The notes: generated by a model not told the origin, from the sequence alone. A stretch of DNA of 39,612 nucleotides from an uncultured Succiniclasticum sp. (GCA_905235335.1 CAJOKZ010000005.1:1-39612), one strand, 5' to 3'. Counted from the stretch's first letter, positions 25,256-33,807 are shown. Program-made: numbers and translations.

Positions 25256-25906
25256 TCAGTCCCAACGCGCGAAATGCTTTTCCAGTTTGTTGAAACCGTA
25301 CGTGAGGATCAGTGACATCACCAGGTAAAACACGCCCGCCACCACGAAGGGCAGGATGTTGAAATCGCGCTGCACCAGGTTCCTTGTGGTACGCAGCAGG
25401 TCGTTCATCGCCAGCACGTAAATCAATGAGGTATCCTTTACCAGCGTGATGGTCTCGTTGCTTACCGGCGGCAGGATGATCTTGAACACCTGGGGCAGAA
25501 TCACCCGGCGCATGGTCTGCGCGTAATTCATACCCAGGGTCTTCGCCGCCTCAAACTGCCCCCGGGGGATCGCCTGCAGGCCGGCGCGGAAAATTTCGCA
25601 GAAGTATGCGCCGTAATTAAACACGAAAGCCAGCACCGCGGCGGGGAAATCGTCCAGCCGCACGCCGATAACAGGCATGAACGGGAGGCCGAAGTACACA
25701 AACAAAAGCTGCAGCATCAGCGGCGTGCCGCGCAGTACATACACATATGCCGCCACAACGCTGCGAAGCGCGCCGAAAGATGACACGCGGCAAAAGGCCA
25801 TCAGGATTCCCAGCGGGATGGCAAGGACGATGGTAATAAAGAACAATCTTAATGTATCTACCGTCCCCATCAGCATCTGGGGAATGATTGAAATGATATA
25901 GTCCAT
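25256..25906 (-). CDS. Polar amino acid ABC transporter, permease
   Basis: A 216-residue inner-membrane permease of the His/Glu/Gln/Arg/opine family. It has about five hydrophobic segments (MLMGTVDTLRLFFITIVLAI at the N-terminus) and the cytoplasmic EAA loop EAAKTLGMNYAQTMRRVILPQ that docks to the ATPase. GGAGC precedes the ATG. Only one permease is encoded, so the channel is presumably a homodimer. A 28-base palindrome separates it from the binding-protein gene. Confidence 0.95.
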   Translation of the reverse strand: MDYIISIIPQMLMGTVDTLRLFFITIVLAIPLGILMAFCRVSSFGALRSVVAAYVYVLRGTPLMLQLLFVYFGLPFMPVIGVRLDDFPAAVLAFVFNYGAYFCEIFRAGLQAIPRGQFEAAKTLGMNYAQTMRRVILPQVFKIILPPVSNETITLVKDTSLIYVLAMNDLLRTTRNLVQRDFNILPFVVAGVFYLVMSLILTYGFNKLEKHFARWD

Positions 25907-25988
25907 ATAACGCTCCGTTAAACAGGAACTGTCCGCAAACGGTTCCGACAGCTATAAAAACCGGACCGGCAGCTCCTTACTATACATA

Positions 25989-26016
25989 AAGGCCGGTGGC
26001 TTAAGCCACCGGCCTT
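25989..26016 (-). other. Perfect 28-base palindrome between binding-protein and permease genes
   Basis: AAGGCCGGTGGC is followed by TTAAGCCACCGGCCTT, a perfectly self-complementary stretch. In the transcript it would form a very stable stem, but no long T run follows. It is well placed to stabilise the upstream messenger or partly terminate, so that more binding protein than permease is made. Confidence 0.75.
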
Positions 26017-26061
26017 CCTGCATTTCACTGAAATCATATTGCCGGGCAGACTGCCGGAAGC

Positions 26062-26841
26062 TTATTTCTTATCGTCGTAACGGGTGATATCGGTACCGAA
26101 CCACTGCATAGAGATCTTCTTGCAGGTGCCGTCTTTTTTCATTTCATCCAGCACTTTTCCGATCCGGGTCGCGAATTCCTTGTCGTCTTTGCGGAAACCA
26201 ACGCCGACCACTTCTTTGCCCAGGTCCTCTTTCAGCACCCTGTACTTGTCAGGCGCTTTCTTCATGTAGTAACGGACCAGGATCTCATCCACGACCAGCG
26301 CGTCCAGGCGGCCGGAGTCGATATCCAGGAACGCAGCGGCGAAATCGGGATATTTTTTGTATTCCTTCAGGCCTTTACGAAGATCGGAATACTTGCCGTC
26401 CAACAGGTAGCTGCCGGTGGAGTCGTCCTGTACGCCAACGGCCTTGCCCTTTAAGTCCGCAATCGTCTGGATGTTGGATTTTACAGGAACCGCCACGACC
26501 TGGCAGTTGTTGATGTAGGGTTTGGAGAACTGGATGACCTTTTCCCGTTCCGGGTTGATGGTGAAGCAGTTCCAGATGGCGTCGATGCGTTTGCCGTTCA
26601 GCTCGGCTTCCTTGGCGCTCCAGTCGATGGGCTTGAACGTTACTTCCATGCCGGCGCGTTTGCAGGCTTCCCGGGCCAGATCAATGTCAAAGCCGACGAT
26701 TTCATTCTTTTCGTTGCGGAAACCCATGGGCGCAAAGTTATCGTCCAGGCCGATGACCATCTTTTTGGGGCCGCTGCTGCCGCAGCCTACGACCATAAGC
26801 ATCATCAAAACGGAAAATAAAACAAGACAGATTTTTTTCAC
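26062..26841 (-). CDS. Polar amino acid ABC transporter, substrate-binding lipoprotein
   Basis: A 259-residue extracytoplasmic solute-binding protein of family 3. Its N-terminus (MKKICLVLFSVLMMLMVVGC) is a lipoprotein signal with cysteine 20 as the anchoring site. The mature part begins with the family pattern MVIGLDDNFAPMGFRNEKNE and FDIDLAREACKRAG, and includes IWNCFTINPEREKVI and GKAVGVQDDSTGS. The ligand is probably a polar amino acid but cannot be named from the sequence. It starts with GTG at 26841 after GAGGAAGGGG. It is first in its operon behind a strong promoter with a palindrome over the -10. Confidence 0.95.
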   Translation of the reverse strand: MKKICLVLFSVLMMLMVVGCGSSGPKKMVIGLDDNFAPMGFRNEKNEIVGFDIDLAREACKRAGMEVTFKPIDWSAKEAELNGKRIDAIWNCFTINPEREKVIQFSKPYINNCQVVAVPVKSNIQTIADLKGKAVGVQDDSTGSYLLDGKYSDLRKGLKEYKKYPDFAAAFLDIDSGRLDALVVDEILVRYYMKKAPDKYRVLKEDLGKEVVGVGFRKDDKEFATRIGKVLDEMKKDGTCKKISMQWFGTDITRYDDKK

Positions 26842-26865
26842 GGTAAAAAACCCCTTCCTCTATTT

Positions 26866-26904
26866 AGATAAATTCATTATACTTTATCTTGCTAAATTTG
26901 TAAA
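26866..26904 (-). promoter_or_regulatory. Promoter and possible operator of the amino acid ABC operon
   Basis: Minus strand TTTACA-17-TATAAT. The -10 box lies within AGATAAA-N10-TTTATCT (26866-26889), a perfect 7-bp inverted repeat that could bind a repressor. Confidence 0.7.
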
Positions 26905-26928
26905 GAGATGAAAGAACGATTTTGCCAA

Positions 26929-26951
26929 CGGGGCTCCCGTTGATAGCCCCG
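26929..26951 (-). other. Stem-loop upstream of the amino acid ABC operon
   Basis: CGGGGCT and AGCCCCG form a 7-bp GC-rich stem with a 9-base loop between the end of the ABC-F gene and the ABC promoter. The following sequence is not T-rich, so it is at best a weak terminator. Confidence 0.35.
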
Positions 26952-27046
26952 CTGAAACTTAATCGCGGCATGCGGATGAAATGCGCCGCCTGAACGCGGA
27001 TAAAACGCAGTTTAACTGATAAACACGCGCAGCCCGCTTTAATTTC

Positions 27047-29020
27047 TCACCCGTCTTTTTCACTCAGCTCGAGCCACCGCTCCGTCAGTTTTTCAATTTC
27101 CTTTTCTATTTTGCTCAGTCCGTCTGACAATTTGGCAATCTTTTCAAAATCCGTCCCGGCAAGTTCGATCTCCCGGGAGATCATTTTGCTTTCCGCTTCC
27201 CTGCCCGCGATCTGTTCCTCCAGTTTTTCCAGTTCGATCCTTTCGCTGAAGGTCAGCCCCGTCCGTGTCCCGCACCCCGGACCGCTGCCTTCGGAAACTT
27301 CTTTTTCAAGCGCGGCCTGCTTCCCTGTTTCTTTCCGGCTGCTGCGCGGGCTGCCGATGTTCCGCAGACCCGCCTGCATATCCTCTTCCTGTTCCAGGGC
27401 CTCCAGCCGCAGGATCTCCTCATAGTCGCTGTACCCGCCGGGATACTGCCGCAACGTGCCTCCTTCCTCCACCGCGAAGATGCGTTTGGCAAAGCGGTCC
27501 AGAAAATACCGGTCATGGGACACGGCGACCACCGCCCCGGCAAAAGTGTCCAGATATTCTTCCAGCACCGAAAGGGTCGGGATGTCCAGATCGTTAGTGG
27601 GCTCGTCCAGCAATAACACGTTAGGCGCTTCCATCAGGACATGGAGCAGATACAGCCGCCGCTGTTCCCCGCCGCTGAGCTTGCGGATGGGCACCCACTG
27701 CAGCTCCGGCGGGAACAGGAAGCGTTCCAGCATCATGGCCGCGCTGATATACGTCCCGTCCGCGGCCATGACATAGTTTCCCGCGTCCCTGATGTATTCC
27801 AGCACCCTTTCATCCTCATCCGGAAATTCGCTGTGCTGTGAAAAGTAGCCGATCTTCACTGTCTGCCCCACCGTGACCGTTCCCGTGTCCGGCGGCAGCT
27901 TTCCGGCGATGATATCCATCAGCGTCGTCTTCCCCGCGCCGTTGGGCCCGATGATCCCCACCCGGTCGTCACGCAGCAGGATATAACTGAAATCGTGGAT
28001 GTATTCAATCCCTTCGTAGATACAGGTGACGTGGTCCAGTTCCACCACGGTCTTTCCCAGACGGGTGGCTGCCGAACTGATTTCCAGTTCCTGACGGTTC
28101 ACCTTGGCCCTGGCCGCCGCCTCGATCTGCGCGAACCGCTCCACCCGGTCCTTCTTTTTGGTGCGGCGCGCCTCGGCGCCCCGGCTGATCCAGGCCAGTT
28201 CCCGCCGGTAAATGTTCTGCAGTTTCCGGGCCGCCGCGTTTTCCAGCTCACGCCGTTCCGCCCGTTTTTGCAGGAATCCGCTGTAATTGGCGGCATACAG
28301 ATACGCCGTCCCGCGATCCAGCTCCAGCGTCCGGTTGATGACGCGGTCGAAAAAGTACCGGTCGTGCGTCACCATGAGCAACGCGCCCTTACGCTTCTGC
28401 AGCTGTTCCTCCAGCCAGGCGACGGTCCCGTTATCCATGTGGTTGGTCGGTTCGTCCAAAATGAGAAGGTCGGAAGGGCGGACCAACACGCCGGCCAGCG
28501 CCACGCGCTTGCGCTGCCCCCCGGACAGGGTCTCCATCTTCTGGTTGAAATTCGTGATCCCCAGACGGTTCAGCACCGCCTTGGCCTCGCTCTCCAGCTG
28601 CCAGGCAAAATGCTGATCCATCTTCTGCTGCAGCTCGATCAGCCTGCGCTGGACCGTTTTGTCCTCCGGATGCAGCGCCGTATCCTCCAGTGCCTTTTCA
28701 TAGGCGCGCAGCAGCGTCATCATAGGGGAATTCCCTTTAAAGATCTGTTCGATGACCGAGGCGCCCGGCTCAAAAGAAGGATTCTGTTCCAGATATTCGA
28801 TGACACAGGCTCCGTTAGGCACCACCCTCCCCGGTTCCCCCGTGACCGGATCCCGGCCGCCGTCAAATTCCGCAATGTGACGCAGCAGGGTGGATTTTCC
28901 CGTGCCGTTGATGCCAATCAGCCCGATCTTGTCCCCCGTCTCAATATTGAACGAAACATTTTTGAAAAGCGTGCGCTCCCCGTAACTGTGGGAAAGGTTT
29001 TCTACCGTTAAAATAAGCAT
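27047..29020 (-). CDS. ABC-F family ATPase (Uup-like)
   Basis: A 657-residue soluble protein with two ABC domains and no membrane segment, typical of ribosome-associated ABC-F factors. Domain 1 has Walker A GINGTGKST, signature LSGGQRKR and Walker B LLILDEPTNHMD. A linker rich in arginine and glutamate (KRAERRELENAAARK) follows. Domain 2 has GPNGAGKTT, LSGGEQRR and LLLDEPTNDLD. The C-terminal part from about residue 560 is a charged predicted coiled coil (IELEKLEEQIAGREAES), which is typical of Uup and binds DNA or the ribosome in relatives. AAGGGG precedes the ATG. Antibiotic-resistance ABC-F proteins usually lack such a C-terminal coil, so housekeeping use is more likely. Confidence 0.93.
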   Translation of the reverse strand: MLILTVENLSHSYGERTLFKNVSFNIETGDKIGLIGINGTGKSTLLRHIAEFDGGRDPVTGEPGRVVPNGACVIEYLEQNPSFEPGASVIEQIFKGNSPMMTLLRAYEKALEDTALHPEDKTVQRRLIELQQKMDQHFAWQLESEAKAVLNRLGITNFNQKMETLSGGQRKRVALAGVLVRPSDLLILDEPTNHMDNGTVAWLEEQLQKRKGALLMVTHDRYFFDRVINRTLELDRGTAYLYAANYSGFLQKRAERRELENAAARKLQNIYRRELAWISRGAEARRTKKKDRVERFAQIEAAARAKVNRQELEISSAATRLGKTVVELDHVTCIYEGIEYIHDFSYILLRDDRVGIIGPNGAGKTTLMDIIAGKLPPDTGTVTVGQTVKIGYFSQHSEFPDEDERVLEYIRDAGNYVMAADGTYISAAMMLERFLFPPELQWVPIRKLSGGEQRRLYLLHVLMEAPNVLLLDEPTNDLDIPTLSVLEEYLDTFAGAVVAVSHDRYFLDRFAKRIFAVEEGGTLRQYPGGYSDYEEILRLEALEQEEDMQAGLRNIGSPRSSRKETGKQAALEKEVSEGSGPGCGTRTGLTFSERIELEKLEEQIAGREAESKMISREIELAGTDFEKIAKLSDGLSKIEKEIEKLTERWLELSEKDG

Positions 29021-29047
29021 GGCTATTTCCCCTTGACATACTTTTTA

Positions 29048-29082
29048 TAAAAAATTAACCTGCCGCACTGTCAGCAGGTTAA
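29048..29082 (-). terminator. Terminator after the FNT channel gene
   Basis: An ATTAACCTGC/GCAGGTTAAT stem with a 9-10 base loop is followed on the minus strand by TTTTTTAT. Confidence 0.92.
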
Positions 29083-29108
29083 TGGGATGCGTACTCACTC
29101 CGCCGTTT

Positions 29109-29921
29109 TTACTTTTTTCCGCAGCAGTACCAGAAGATGAAGCTGACCGCAAGGCCGCCCAAAATATTGCCCAAGGTCACAGGCAGCAGGTTACCTGCGA
29201 GGAAACTGCCCCAGTCCAGCACGGAAAGGTTCACGCCCGCTTTCACTGCCAGGGCCCGGTACGCCGGATCCGACGCGGCAAAAATCCCCGCGGGGACGTA
29301 ATACATGTTGGCGATGCTGTGCTCAAACCCGCAGATGACAAAGAACGCCACCGGCATATAGGCGCCGATGAAACGCCCGATGGCATCCTTCGCGCCCAGG
29401 CTGATCAGCACGCCGATGGTCACCAGCACGTTGCAGAAAAAGCCGAGACCCACCGCCGCCCCAAAGGACAGCGAGCACTTTGCCGCCGCCGCCTTCATGG
29501 CCGACACGGCAAAGCCGCCGCCGGACAGGTTAAGGCAGCCCAGGAACGCGATGCCCGCGGCTACCAGCAGGGCACCGCAAAAGTTTCCGATGTAGACGAA
29601 GATCCAGTTGCGCAGCATGGAGCCGAAACCGGTCTTCCCCTCGAATACGGAAATGTTGATGAGCACATTGCCGGTAAACAGCTCCGCCCCGGTCAGGATG
29701 ACCATGGCCAGCCCGAACGGAAACAGAAGGCCGCTGACCATCTTCGCGAGACCCGCGTTGGCAATGGCATGGGAAGCCGTACTGGCCGTTGCGCCCCCCA
29801 TGGCGATGAGGAAGCCTGCCAGCATCCCCAGCAGCAGCATGTTGGAAACCGGCAGCGACGCTTTTTTTACGCCGGCATTGGCGTAGTTATCCGTAAATTC
29901 AGCAGGTGTAAACAAATTCAT
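29109..29921 (-). CDS. Formate/nitrite transporter family channel
   Basis: A 270-residue membrane protein of the FNT family, pentameric channels for small monovalent anions. It has six hydrophobic segments, with the family patterns FPFGLAMVILTGAELFTGN (about residues 67-85) and GLGFFCNVLVTIGV. Also present is CGFEHSIANMYYVPAG, which supplies the central histidine gate (His of GFEHS). Formate from mixed-acid fermentation is a likely substrate; nitrite or hydrosulfide cannot be excluded. GAAGGA precedes the ATG. It lies 82 bases after iadA and may be co-transcribed with it. Confidence 0.94.
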   Translation of the reverse strand: MNLFTPAEFTDNYANAGVKKASLPVSNMLLLGMLAGFLIAMGGATASTASHAIANAGLAKMVSGLLFPFGLAMVILTGAELFTGNVLINISVFEGKTGFGSMLRNWIFVYIGNFCGALLVAAGIAFLGCLNLSGGGFAVSAMKAAAAKCSLSFGAAVGLGFFCNVLVTIGVLISLGAKDAIGRFIGAYMPVAFFVICGFEHSIANMYYVPAGIFAASDPAYRALAVKAGVNLSVLDWGSFLAGNLLPVTLGNILGGLAVSFIFWYCCGKK

Positions 29922-30003
29922 TTCAAAACATCCTTCACAAAACTCTTTTTTAAGGGAACGCCGGTGAAACGGGGCTATGCGATGACCGATTCCCTTACTT
30001 TAT

Positions 30004-31164
30004 TTATTCTTCAAAACGGCCTTTCATCAGCAGCTCGCCGTCCCGCATAGCGGTCTTTCCTTTGGCGAACAGGCCGGTGATTTCCAGATCCTCATCCAAC
30101 ACCAGCAGATCCGCGTCCGCGCCGGGAGCGATACAACCTTTGATCCCTTCTTTGGCAATCATCTTGGCGGGCGTGGAGGTAAGCATTTTGATGACGTCTT
30201 CCAGCGGCATGCCCATTTCCACCAGCAGTTTCACTGTCCTGTGCAGGTATTTGGGCGACGCGTAGGTATAACCGATGCATTCGCCGCAGCTGTCAAACTT
30301 GGGCTGGCTGCCAAACGCGTCGGAAGACATGGTCACATGGTCGGTGGTGACCCCTTCCATGTGCAGAAGGTCGTAAAGCCGTTTGGCGCTGTTCACCACT
30401 TCGGTCTCATCCGAACCTGCCGTACAGTCCATATAACCGCCCATGCGTACCAGACGCGCGCCGTCTTCGATCAGTTCGGGGCAGCGCAGCATATGGGTGG
30501 GCAGGAAATGTTTCGGCGGCAGGTCGCTCTTTTCCAGCGCGTCGAACAACGGGTTCAGCCGGCCTTTGCCGCTGCCCATGTGCATCGTGACAAGGCCAGC
30601 GGTGCCACTGATCATACCGGCCCGGCGGGCCTCAACGCCTAACGCGATCAGGTCATCGCCGTCCGGATTGGAACTGCGGTGATCGGAAACGGCTACTTTT
30701 ACGCCGATCATAGGAGTGAGCATGACGATATCTTTTTCCACACTGCCCAGCAATGTTTTGGGCGGATACATATAACTGCTGGTCAGCGTGTATACGGTCA
30801 TCCCCTCTTCCGTCAGCGCCCGCGCTTTGGCAACCAGCGCCTCAATGCTGCGGGTAATACCGTCGGTGCCTAACAGACCGACGCAGCTGGTAATGCCGTT
30901 CCGGAAGAAAATGCTCAGACAGGAGCCGGGCACGCTGGAAGAAAATCCCTGCTCGCCGCCCCCGCCGCAGATATGCACATGCATATCGATATAACCGGGA
31001 AGCAGTTTCTTCCCCGCAAGGTCGACCACTTCCACATCGGGCAGCCCGTCATATCCGGCGATCCCGTCATCGATCCGGCAGATTTTATCTCCCACGACCA
31101 GGACATCTTTTTTCCCCAGAAATGCAGGCGCGTAGACCTGCGCGTTTTTTATCAGTTTGATCAT
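30004..31164 (-). CDS. iadA: Isoaspartyl (beta-aspartyl) dipeptidase
   Basis: A 386-residue cytosolic amidohydrolase that splits beta-aspartyl dipeptides arising from protein damage or asparagine-linked peptides. The metal and substrate residues match the E. coli enzyme: HVHICGGGGE (His62, His64, Glu71), the carboxylated-lysine segment IGVKVAVSDHRSS, and the histidines in TMHMGSGKG and LPTHMLR. The catalytic aspartate is in TMSSDAFGS. I chose the ATG at 31164, eight bases after GGAGGT; a TTG just before it is an alternative. It diverges from yjiH-yjiG, its partners in E. coli, which supports the assignment. Confidence 0.95.
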   Translation of the reverse strand: MIKLIKNAQVYAPAFLGKKDVLVVGDKICRIDDGIAGYDGLPDVEVVDLAGKKLLPGYIDMHVHICGGGGEQGFSSSVPGSCLSIFFRNGITSCVGLLGTDGITRSIEALVAKARALTEEGMTVYTLTSSYMYPPKTLLGSVEKDIVMLTPMIGVKVAVSDHRSSNPDGDDLIALGVEARRAGMISGTAGLVTMHMGSGKGRLNPLFDALEKSDLPPKHFLPTHMLRCPELIEDGARLVRMGGYMDCTAGSDETEVVNSAKRLYDLLHMEGVTTDHVTMSSDAFGSQPKFDSCGECIGYTYASPKYLHRTVKLLVEMGMPLEDVIKMLTSTPAKMIAKEGIKGCIAPGADADLLVLDEDLEITGLFAKGKTAMRDGELLMKGRFEE

Positions 31165-31192
31165 CAAAAAGCACCTCCGTCAGTTTTGTTTT

Positions 31193-31201
31193 ATTATATC
31201 A
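31193..31201 (-). promoter_or_regulatory. Extended -10 promoter of iadA
   Basis: On the minus strand the element TGATATAAT is a TGn-extended -10, giving a leader of about 22 bases. Confidence 0.6.
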
Positions 31202-31229
31202 TAAAACCGGAGGCAAAAAGCGCTATTAT

Positions 31230-31358
31230 TTATTTATGGGAAATGGTATAATGATTTAACCCCTTTCCATGGATGGCAACTTCAGTTCCTTCCTTTGGCA
31301 GTCCCATTGCCGAGAACCTGAAACCACCAATTTTTTTGCCAAGATGGCTTCGGATCAT
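31230..31358 (-). CDS. Possible 42-residue small protein upstream of iadA
   Basis: A short open frame starting MIRSHLGKKIGGFRFS and ending HGKGLNHYTISHK. AAGGT lies nine bases before the ATG. The middle, FSAMGLPKEGTEVAIH, reads like a real, FeoA-like or SH3-like segment, but the match is weak. Stop codons lie just upstream, so it is not the tail of a longer frame. It overlaps the leader and -10 of yjiH on the other strand, so it may be chance or a gene remnant. Confidence 0.3.
   Translation of the reverse strand: MIRSHLGKKIGGFRFSAMGLPKEGTEVAIHGKGLNHYTISHK
31244..31252 (+). promoter_or_regulatory. Extended -10 promoter of the yjiH operon
   Basis: TGGTATAAT, identical to the element before the 165-residue gene. 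It would leave a leader of about 185 bases before yjiH. No recognised riboswitch was seen in that leader. Confidence 0.55.
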
Positions 31359-31446
31359 TTTATCCAGACCTTATCATGCAGGGGCTTCCGGAAATAGTTG
31401 CCGAAAATTTTGGAAACCGGGAAAAATATAAAGGAGGAGTTTTATT

Positions 31447-32115
31447 ATGGACGAGAAAAAACCCGTTCAGCAGGATGACGGAATCAGATGGTACAGCTAC
31501 GTAGCGCTGCTGTTTGCCATCGTTTTCTTCTCCGGCGTGCTGTCCACCAGCAAAGAGTGGTACAGCGTATTTGATTTTACCGTGTTAAACGGCAGCTTTG
31601 GCAAGATCGCCGCGGCCACCGGCAAGGCCCTGACGTTCCGGGGCGCGGGCGGCAACGGCGCCCAGGACGGCTTCGCGTTTGCGCTGTCCCTGCTGCCTGC
31701 CGTTATCTTTGCGTTAGGCGTTGTGAATGTCGTGGAAGGACTGGGCGGACTGAAAGCCGCGCAGAAACTTTTGTCGCCGCTGCTGCGGCCGCTGCTTGGC
31801 ATCCCCGGCGCCTGCGGCCTGGGCATGATCGCCAGCTATCAGAGCACGGATGCCGGCGCCGGCATGATCAAGGCCATGTACAACGAAGGAATCATCAACG
31901 ACGACGAAAAGACCATCTTCGCCATGTATCAGTTCTCCGGCGATGGGACCATCACCAACTTCTTCTCGTCGGGAGCCGCGCTGTTCAGCATCCTGGTCAC
32001 CCCGATCATCTTACCCTTCGGCCTGATCATGATCTTCAAATTCTTCGGCGCCAACCTGATGCGCCTGTATCTGAAGTATGAGCACAAAAAGAACGGCAGC
32101 AAGGAGGCAGCATAA
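31447..32115 (+). CDS. yjiH: YjiH family membrane protein (nucleoside-recognition/gate domain)
   Basis: A 222-residue polytopic membrane protein, similar in size to E. coli YjiH (about 227). It has five or so hydrophobic segments and the gate-domain pattern LLGIPGACGLGMIASYQSTDAGAGMI, with polar residues inside a membrane hairpin. The E. coli yjiG-yjiH pair sits beside iadA, as here, and is thought to form a transport or gate complex. With dipeptidases around it, import of acidic dipeptides is a reasonable guess but unproven. AAAGGAGG precedes the ATG. Its stop overlaps the yjiG start (TAATG). Confidence 0.88.
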   Translation: MDEKKPVQQDDGIRWYSYVALLFAIVFFSGVLSTSKEWYSVFDFTVLNGSFGKIAAATGKALTFRGAGGNGAQDGFAFALSLLPAVIFALGVVNVVEGLGGLKAAQKLLSPLLRPLLGIPGACGLGMIASYQSTDAGAGMIKAMYNEGIINDDEKTIFAMYQFSGDGTITNFFSSGAALFSILVTPIILPFGLIMIFKFFGANLMRLYLKYEHKKNGSKEAA

Positions 32116-32588
32116 TGGGAGAGCAGGCAAAGAAGAAAAATATTATCGACTTGTTTATTGAAGGCTGCCGCAAAGGCTGGAACACCGGTATCAGCAACAT
32201 GATGCCCAACGTCATCATGGCTTTCATCCTCATCAAAGCCCTGAACGTCACCGGCCTGTTAAAACTGCTGGGCAGCGTATTCGCGCCTGTTATGGCGCTT
32301 TGGGGTCTGCCGGGCGAAGCTGTAACCGTACTGGTTTCAGCGTTCATGTCCATGGGCGGCGCTATCGGCGCGGCGGCCGGCCTGTTAGGATCCAATGTGC
32401 TGAACGCGAAGGATGTCACCGTGCTGATGCCCGCCATCTACCTGATGGGCTCCATGGTACAGTACCTGGGACGCTGCCTGGGAACTGCGGAAGTCAACTC
32501 CAAATATTACGGCATCATGGTCGGCATCGCCATCCTGAACGCCCTTCTGGCGATGTGGGTGATGAAGATCCTCATCGTTATGTTCTGA
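32115..32588 (+). CDS. yjiG: YjiG family membrane protein (partner of YjiH)
   Basis: A 157-residue membrane protein with the gate-domain pattern CRKGWNTGISNMMPNVIMAF at the start and SAFMSMGGAIGAAAGLL later. It has three to four hydrophobic segments, a length close to E. coli YjiG (153). Start and stop share a base with yjiH, so the two are translationally coupled and probably form one complex. The M20 peptidase gene follows after 21 bases in the same operon. Confidence 0.88.
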   Translation: MGEQAKKKNIIDLFIEGCRKGWNTGISNMMPNVIMAFILIKALNVTGLLKLLGSVFAPVMALWGLPGEAVTVLVSAFMSMGGAIGAAAGLLGSNVLNAKDVTVLMPAIYLMGSMVQYLGRCLGTAEVNSKYYGIMVGIAILNALLAMWVMKILIVMF

Positions 32589-32609
32589 TCTGACTCGAGG
32601 TAACCATCT

Positions 32610-33749
32610 ATGACAACGTATAATATCGACCAATACATGAAGGATCTGGAATACCTGGTAAACATCGACAGCAACGCAGCAAACACTGCGGGGATCGACA
32701 AAGTCGCGGAGTATCTGTCCAACGGTTTTAACGCACCGTTCTGGAGGGTGGAACGGGTGGACTGCGGTCCCGGCTGCGCCAAACCGCTGCTGATCACCAA
32801 CACGGACGATACAGAATATGATGTGGTCCTTTGCTGCCACATGGATACCGTTTTCCCGGACGGCACCGTGGCCGTGCGCCCCTTTTCCGTGAAAGGCAGC
32901 CGCGCCTACGGCCCCGGCGTCAGCGATATGAAGTGCTGCTGCCTGCAGGCCACCCATGTCTTAAAAGCCATGGAAAAAGCCGGCAGCCTGAAAAAGCTGA
33001 AAGTCTGCCTGGCTTTTAACTCGGAAGAAGAAGTGGGCAGCGCCCATGTGCAGTCCTGGTTACAGGAACTGGGAGCCCGCAGCCGGTACTGTCTGGTATT
33101 GGAAGCGGCGCGTGCCAACGGCGCCCGGGTCCTGGAACGCAAAGGCGTAAGCCATTACCAGGTCAAACTGAAAGGCCGCGCGGCCCATGCGGGCAACGCG
33201 CCTCAGGACGGTCGCAGCGCCATTAACGAGATGGCCTATTGGATCCTGAAGCTGGCCGCCCTTACCAACTTCGAAACCGGCATGACGGTAAACACCGGCG
33301 TAGTAAAAGGCGGCACCGGTTACAACAGCGTGGCTGCGGAAGCTTTCATGGATATTGACCTGAGGGTAATGGAAAAATCCCAAGTCTCCATTATGGAAGA
33401 AGCCTTTGCCAAACTGCAGGAACACGCCAAAGCTGCGGAGATCGAGACGGAAATCAATGTCATTACCAGCATGCCCCCCATGGCCAGCACACCGGAAACG
33501 GCGGGACTGGTAGAAATCATTGACGCGGCCAGCCGCGCGTACGGCCTGTCCACCGAATGGGTAAAGGCGGGCGGCGGCAGCGACGGAAACCGCGTGTCCG
33601 GAGGCGGCGCAACTACCGTCGACGGTATCGGCCCCACCGGCGCAGGCGGACACAGCGAGGCGGAGTATCTGGAACTGGATTCCGTGGAACCGTCCCTGCA
33701 CTGCCTGGAAAAAATCCTGCTGGACCTGCAGGACAAACTGTACAAGTAA
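32610..33749 (+). CDS. M20 family metallopeptidase (glutamate carboxypeptidase-like)
   Basis: A 379-residue zinc peptidase without a signal peptide. It has the M20 metal motifs: CCHMDTVFPDG, YGPGVSDMKCCC, and NSEEEVGS with the catalytic glutamate. It also has a dimerisation-domain histidine in GRAAHAGNAPQDGRSA. The nearest known relatives are carboxypeptidase G2 and similar enzymes that release C-terminal glutamate or other amino acids. It is the third gene of the yjiH-yjiG operon and would hydrolyse what the pair imports. A strong terminator follows. Confidence 0.92.
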   Translation: MTTYNIDQYMKDLEYLVNIDSNAANTAGIDKVAEYLSNGFNAPFWRVERVDCGPGCAKPLLITNTDDTEYDVVLCCHMDTVFPDGTVAVRPFSVKGSRAYGPGVSDMKCCCLQATHVLKAMEKAGSLKKLKVCLAFNSEEEVGSAHVQSWLQELGARSRYCLVLEAARANGARVLERKGVSHYQVKLKGRAAHAGNAPQDGRSAINEMAYWILKLAALTNFETGMTVNTGVVKGGTGYNSVAAEAFMDIDLRVMEKSQVSIMEEAFAKLQEHAKAAEIETEINVITSMPPMASTPETAGLVEIIDAASRAYGLSTEWVKAGGGSDGNRVSGGGATTVDGIGPTGAGGHSEAEYLELDSVEPSLHCLEKILLDLQDKLYK

Positions 33750-33770
33750 AACGGTACAACTATAAAACAG

Positions 33771-33807
33771 GGACAGCCCTTCCGCGTGAAGGGCTGTCCT
33801 CTTTTTT
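33771..33807 (+). terminator. Terminator of the yjiH operon
   Basis: GGACAGCCCTTC and GAAGGGCTGTCC form a 12-bp stem with a 5-base loop, followed by CTCTTTTTTG. Confidence 0.95.

Noticed and set aside
27995-29011. A 338-codon plus-strand frame opposite the ABC-F gene
   Set aside because: Shadow frame; the minus strand encodes all ABC motifs in order.
29082-30050. A 322-codon plus-strand frame opposite the FNT channel gene
   Set aside because: Shadow frame with low-complexity His/Gln-rich translation.
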